A stretch of 64,000 bases of DNA from contig NZ_CP045529.1 of the NCBI RefSeq assembly GCF_009429125.1, positions 930,001 through 994,000 of the forward strand, in the 5' to 3' direction. The notes beneath the pieces were generated by a model. The model was not told where the DNA came from. It ran no database searches and saw only the letters and a list, made by a program, of their open reading frames with translations. This document shows, piece by piece, positions 62,750 through 64,000 of this stretch (position 1 is its first letter; each line of letters opens with the position of its first letter). This DNA is from Luteimicrobium xylanilyticum. GTDB lineage: Bacteria; Actinomycetota; Actinomycetes; Actinomycetales; Cellulomonadaceae. The translations under genes and the position numbers were made by a program.

Positions 62750-63286
62750 ATGGCCGACACCCAGACCGACACAGGAGCGACGCCGCCCACCGACCCCGGC
62801 GTGGTGGGGACGCGGATCCGCCCCTTGCGCGCGTCCGACCTGCGCCGGGTCGTGCAGCTCGAGGTCGAGCTCTTCGGGCGCGGCGCGTGGAGCTACGGGA
62901 TATTCGCGCAGGAGCTCGCGGCCCTCGGCCGGTGGTACGTGGCCGCGGAGCCGGTGCGGATCGACGCGGCGGGATCCCAGCCGCTCGTCGGGTACGCGGG
63001 GCTGTGGTTCGACGGCGACGTCGTGCAGGTCATGACGATCGGCGTCGACGAGCGCTACCAGCACCACGGGATCGGCTCGCAGCTCCTCGAGGCGCTGATC
63101 GGGCGAGCACGCGAGCTGCACGCGGAGGCGGTGCTGCTCGAGGTGCGCGTCGACAACGAGCCCGCGCTCAACCTGTACGCGAAGTACGGCTTCGAGCAGC
63201 TCGGCATCCGCAAGCGCTACTACCAGCCCGAGGACGTCGACGCCTACACGATGCGGCTGGAGCTGGGGTCGGCGGACGCGGCCTGA
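62750..63286 (+). CDS. rimI: Ribosomal-protein S18-type alanine N-acetyltransferase (RimI-like GNAT)
   Basis: The 178-residue GNAT protein has the acetyl-CoA motif ERYQHHGIGSQLLEALI, RVDNEPALNLYAKYGFE and a C-terminal GIRKRYYQPEDVDAYTMRL. Its position after tsaB is the usual one for rimI. GGGAGG precedes the ATG at 62750. A strong hairpin follows. Confidence 0.92.
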   Translation: MADTQTDTGATPPTDPGVVGTRIRPLRASDLRRVVQLEVELFGRGAWSYGIFAQELAALGRWYVAAEPVRIDAAGSQPLVGYAGLWFDGDVVQVMTIGVDERYQHHGIGSQLLEALIGRARELHAEAVLLEVRVDNEPALNLYAKYGFEQLGIRKRYYQPEDVDAYTMRLELGSADAA

Positions 63287-63301
63287 GGCGTCGTCCGGAC
63301 G

Positions 63302-63344
63302 CGCGAAGGGCGCCCGGACCGTGCTGGTCCGGGCGCCCTTCGCG
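63302..63344. terminator. Bidirectional terminator rimI / nitroreductase
   Basis: 19-bp perfect stem, 63302-63320 with 63326-63344, loop GTGCT, between convergent genes. Confidence 0.85.
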
Positions 63345-63358
63345 GGTTCGGTGAGGAC

Positions 63359-64000
63359 TCAGATGACCTCGGCGACGGTCTCGAAGTCGAGGCGCGCCTG
63401 GCGCGGCTTGTGCGCGCCCTCGGGGGCCGCGACACCCGCGGTGATCACGACGAGCGACTTCCAGCCCTTGTCGGCCAGCAGGTCGGCGTCGAGGCCCGCC
63501 GCGTCGAAGCCCGTCTTGGGGCCGACGGCCAGGCCCGCGGCGCGCAGCCCGAGGATGAGGTAACCGACCTGGATGAGCGACGACGTGCGGGCAAGTCCCT
63601 CACGCGCCTCGCCCATGGCCTCGAACTGCTCCTCGGCGTCCTCGCGGAACGGCGCGAGCGTCTTGAAGTGGCGGTGGAAGGCCGGGTCGGCGGCGGCGAC
63701 GATCGTGACGGGCGCGTCGAGCACGGACTGCCGGTTGCCCTCGGCCATGTGCGCGGCGAGGCGCTGCTTGCCCTCGTCCGAGCGGACGACGAGCAGGCGC
63801 ATCGGCAGCGAGTTCATCATGGTCGGCGCCCAGCGCACGAGGTCCCAGGCGGCGCGGACCTGCTCGTCCGTGACGGGTTCGTCGGCGTAGCCGTAGGTCG
63901 TGTGGGCCTCGCGGAAGAGGAGGTCCGCGGTGGCGTCGTCGATGGCGAGGGCGGCACCGAGCGCGTCGAGCTCGCGGTCGATGTCCTCGGTCGTGGTGTC
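63359..64000 (-). CDS. RutE/HadB-like nitroreductase family protein (5' end beyond the window)
   Basis: The partial product spans at least 213 residues to the window edge. The visible N-terminus (DLLFREAHTTYGYADEPVTDEQ, here split as DLLFREAHTTYGYADEP and VTDEQVRAAWDLVRWAPT) matches the RutE/malonic semialdehyde reductase-like branch of FMN-dependent nitroreductases, which use NADH or NADPH. The C-terminal half has GYLILGLRAAGLAVGP. The reading frame stays open to base 64000, so the start codon lies outside; an internal ATG at 63838 would truncate the domain and is rejected as the true start. Confidence 0.88.
   Translation of the reverse strand, partial: DTTTEDIDRELDALGAALAIDDATADLLFREAHTTYGYADEPVTDEQVRAAWDLVRWAPTMMNSLPMRLLVVRSDEGKQRLAAHMAEGNRQSVLDAPVTIVAAADPAFHRHFKTLAPFREDAEEQFEAMGEAREGLARTSSLIQVGYLILGLRAAGLAVGPKTGFDAAGLDADLLADKGWKSLVVITAGVAAPEGAHKPRQARLDFETVAEVI

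Overview
The window is chromosomal DNA of a high-GC actinobacterium. The gene order, the codon bias, the zinc-binding 61-residue S14, the many leaderless-type starts (a TANNNT -10 box about 6 nt before GTG/ATG) and the secreted chitinase fit the order Micrococcales, probably the Cellulomonadaceae/Promicromonosporaceae group. The family-level placement is inference. No tRNA, rRNA, CRISPR array, insertion sequence or prophage was recognised.

Layout. (1) 1-0.9 kb: rplA, closed by a strong hairpin. (2) 0.9-9.3 kb: an accessory block between rplA and rplJ, which are usually neighbours. It holds a convergent GH18 chitinase, a four-gene cassette (ECF-like sigma factor, small beta-rich protein, cytoplasmic subtilase, TPR-CHAT caspase-like protease) and an MFS transporter. 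(3) 9.3-23.5 kb: rplJ-rplL with an L10-type leader, rpoB-rpoC, then the str operon rpsL-rpsG-fusA-tuf. (4) 23.9-40.7 kb: the S10-spc-alpha supercluster from rpsJ to rplQ, including secY, adk, map, infA and rpoA. rpsD is absent from its usual place. (5) 40.7-46.2 kb: a small insert (L-2-hydroxyglutarate oxidase, a membrane protein, a ROK/polyphosphate-glucokinase-like protein), then truA, a DUF5709-like acidic protein and rplM-rpsI. (6) 46.2-64 kb: glmM, def, a DedA protein, a siderophore-interacting protein, coaA, glmS, a MazG-like protein, a PurO-like IMP cyclohydrolase, acpS, an AbiEi/DUF559-like protein, an LLM oxidoreductase, nnrE/nnrD, an RluA-type pseudouridine synthase, alr-tsaE, tsaB-rimI and a partial RutE-like nitroreductase.

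How the genes work together. Most of the window is the core gene-expression machinery: ribosomal proteins, RNA polymerase, elongation factors, Sec translocon and N-terminal processing by Def and Map. The 46-62 kb part adds cell-wall precursor synthesis (glmM, glmS, alr), cofactor activation and repair (coaA, acpS, nnrE/D) and t6A tRNA modification (tsaE, tsaB). The regions most worth a second look are the sigma/beta-rich protein/subtilase/CHAT cassette at 2.57-7.95 kb, which resembles a proteolytic conflict or programmed-death module, and a family of intergenic palindromes with compensatory stem changes at 53.2-56.3 kb.
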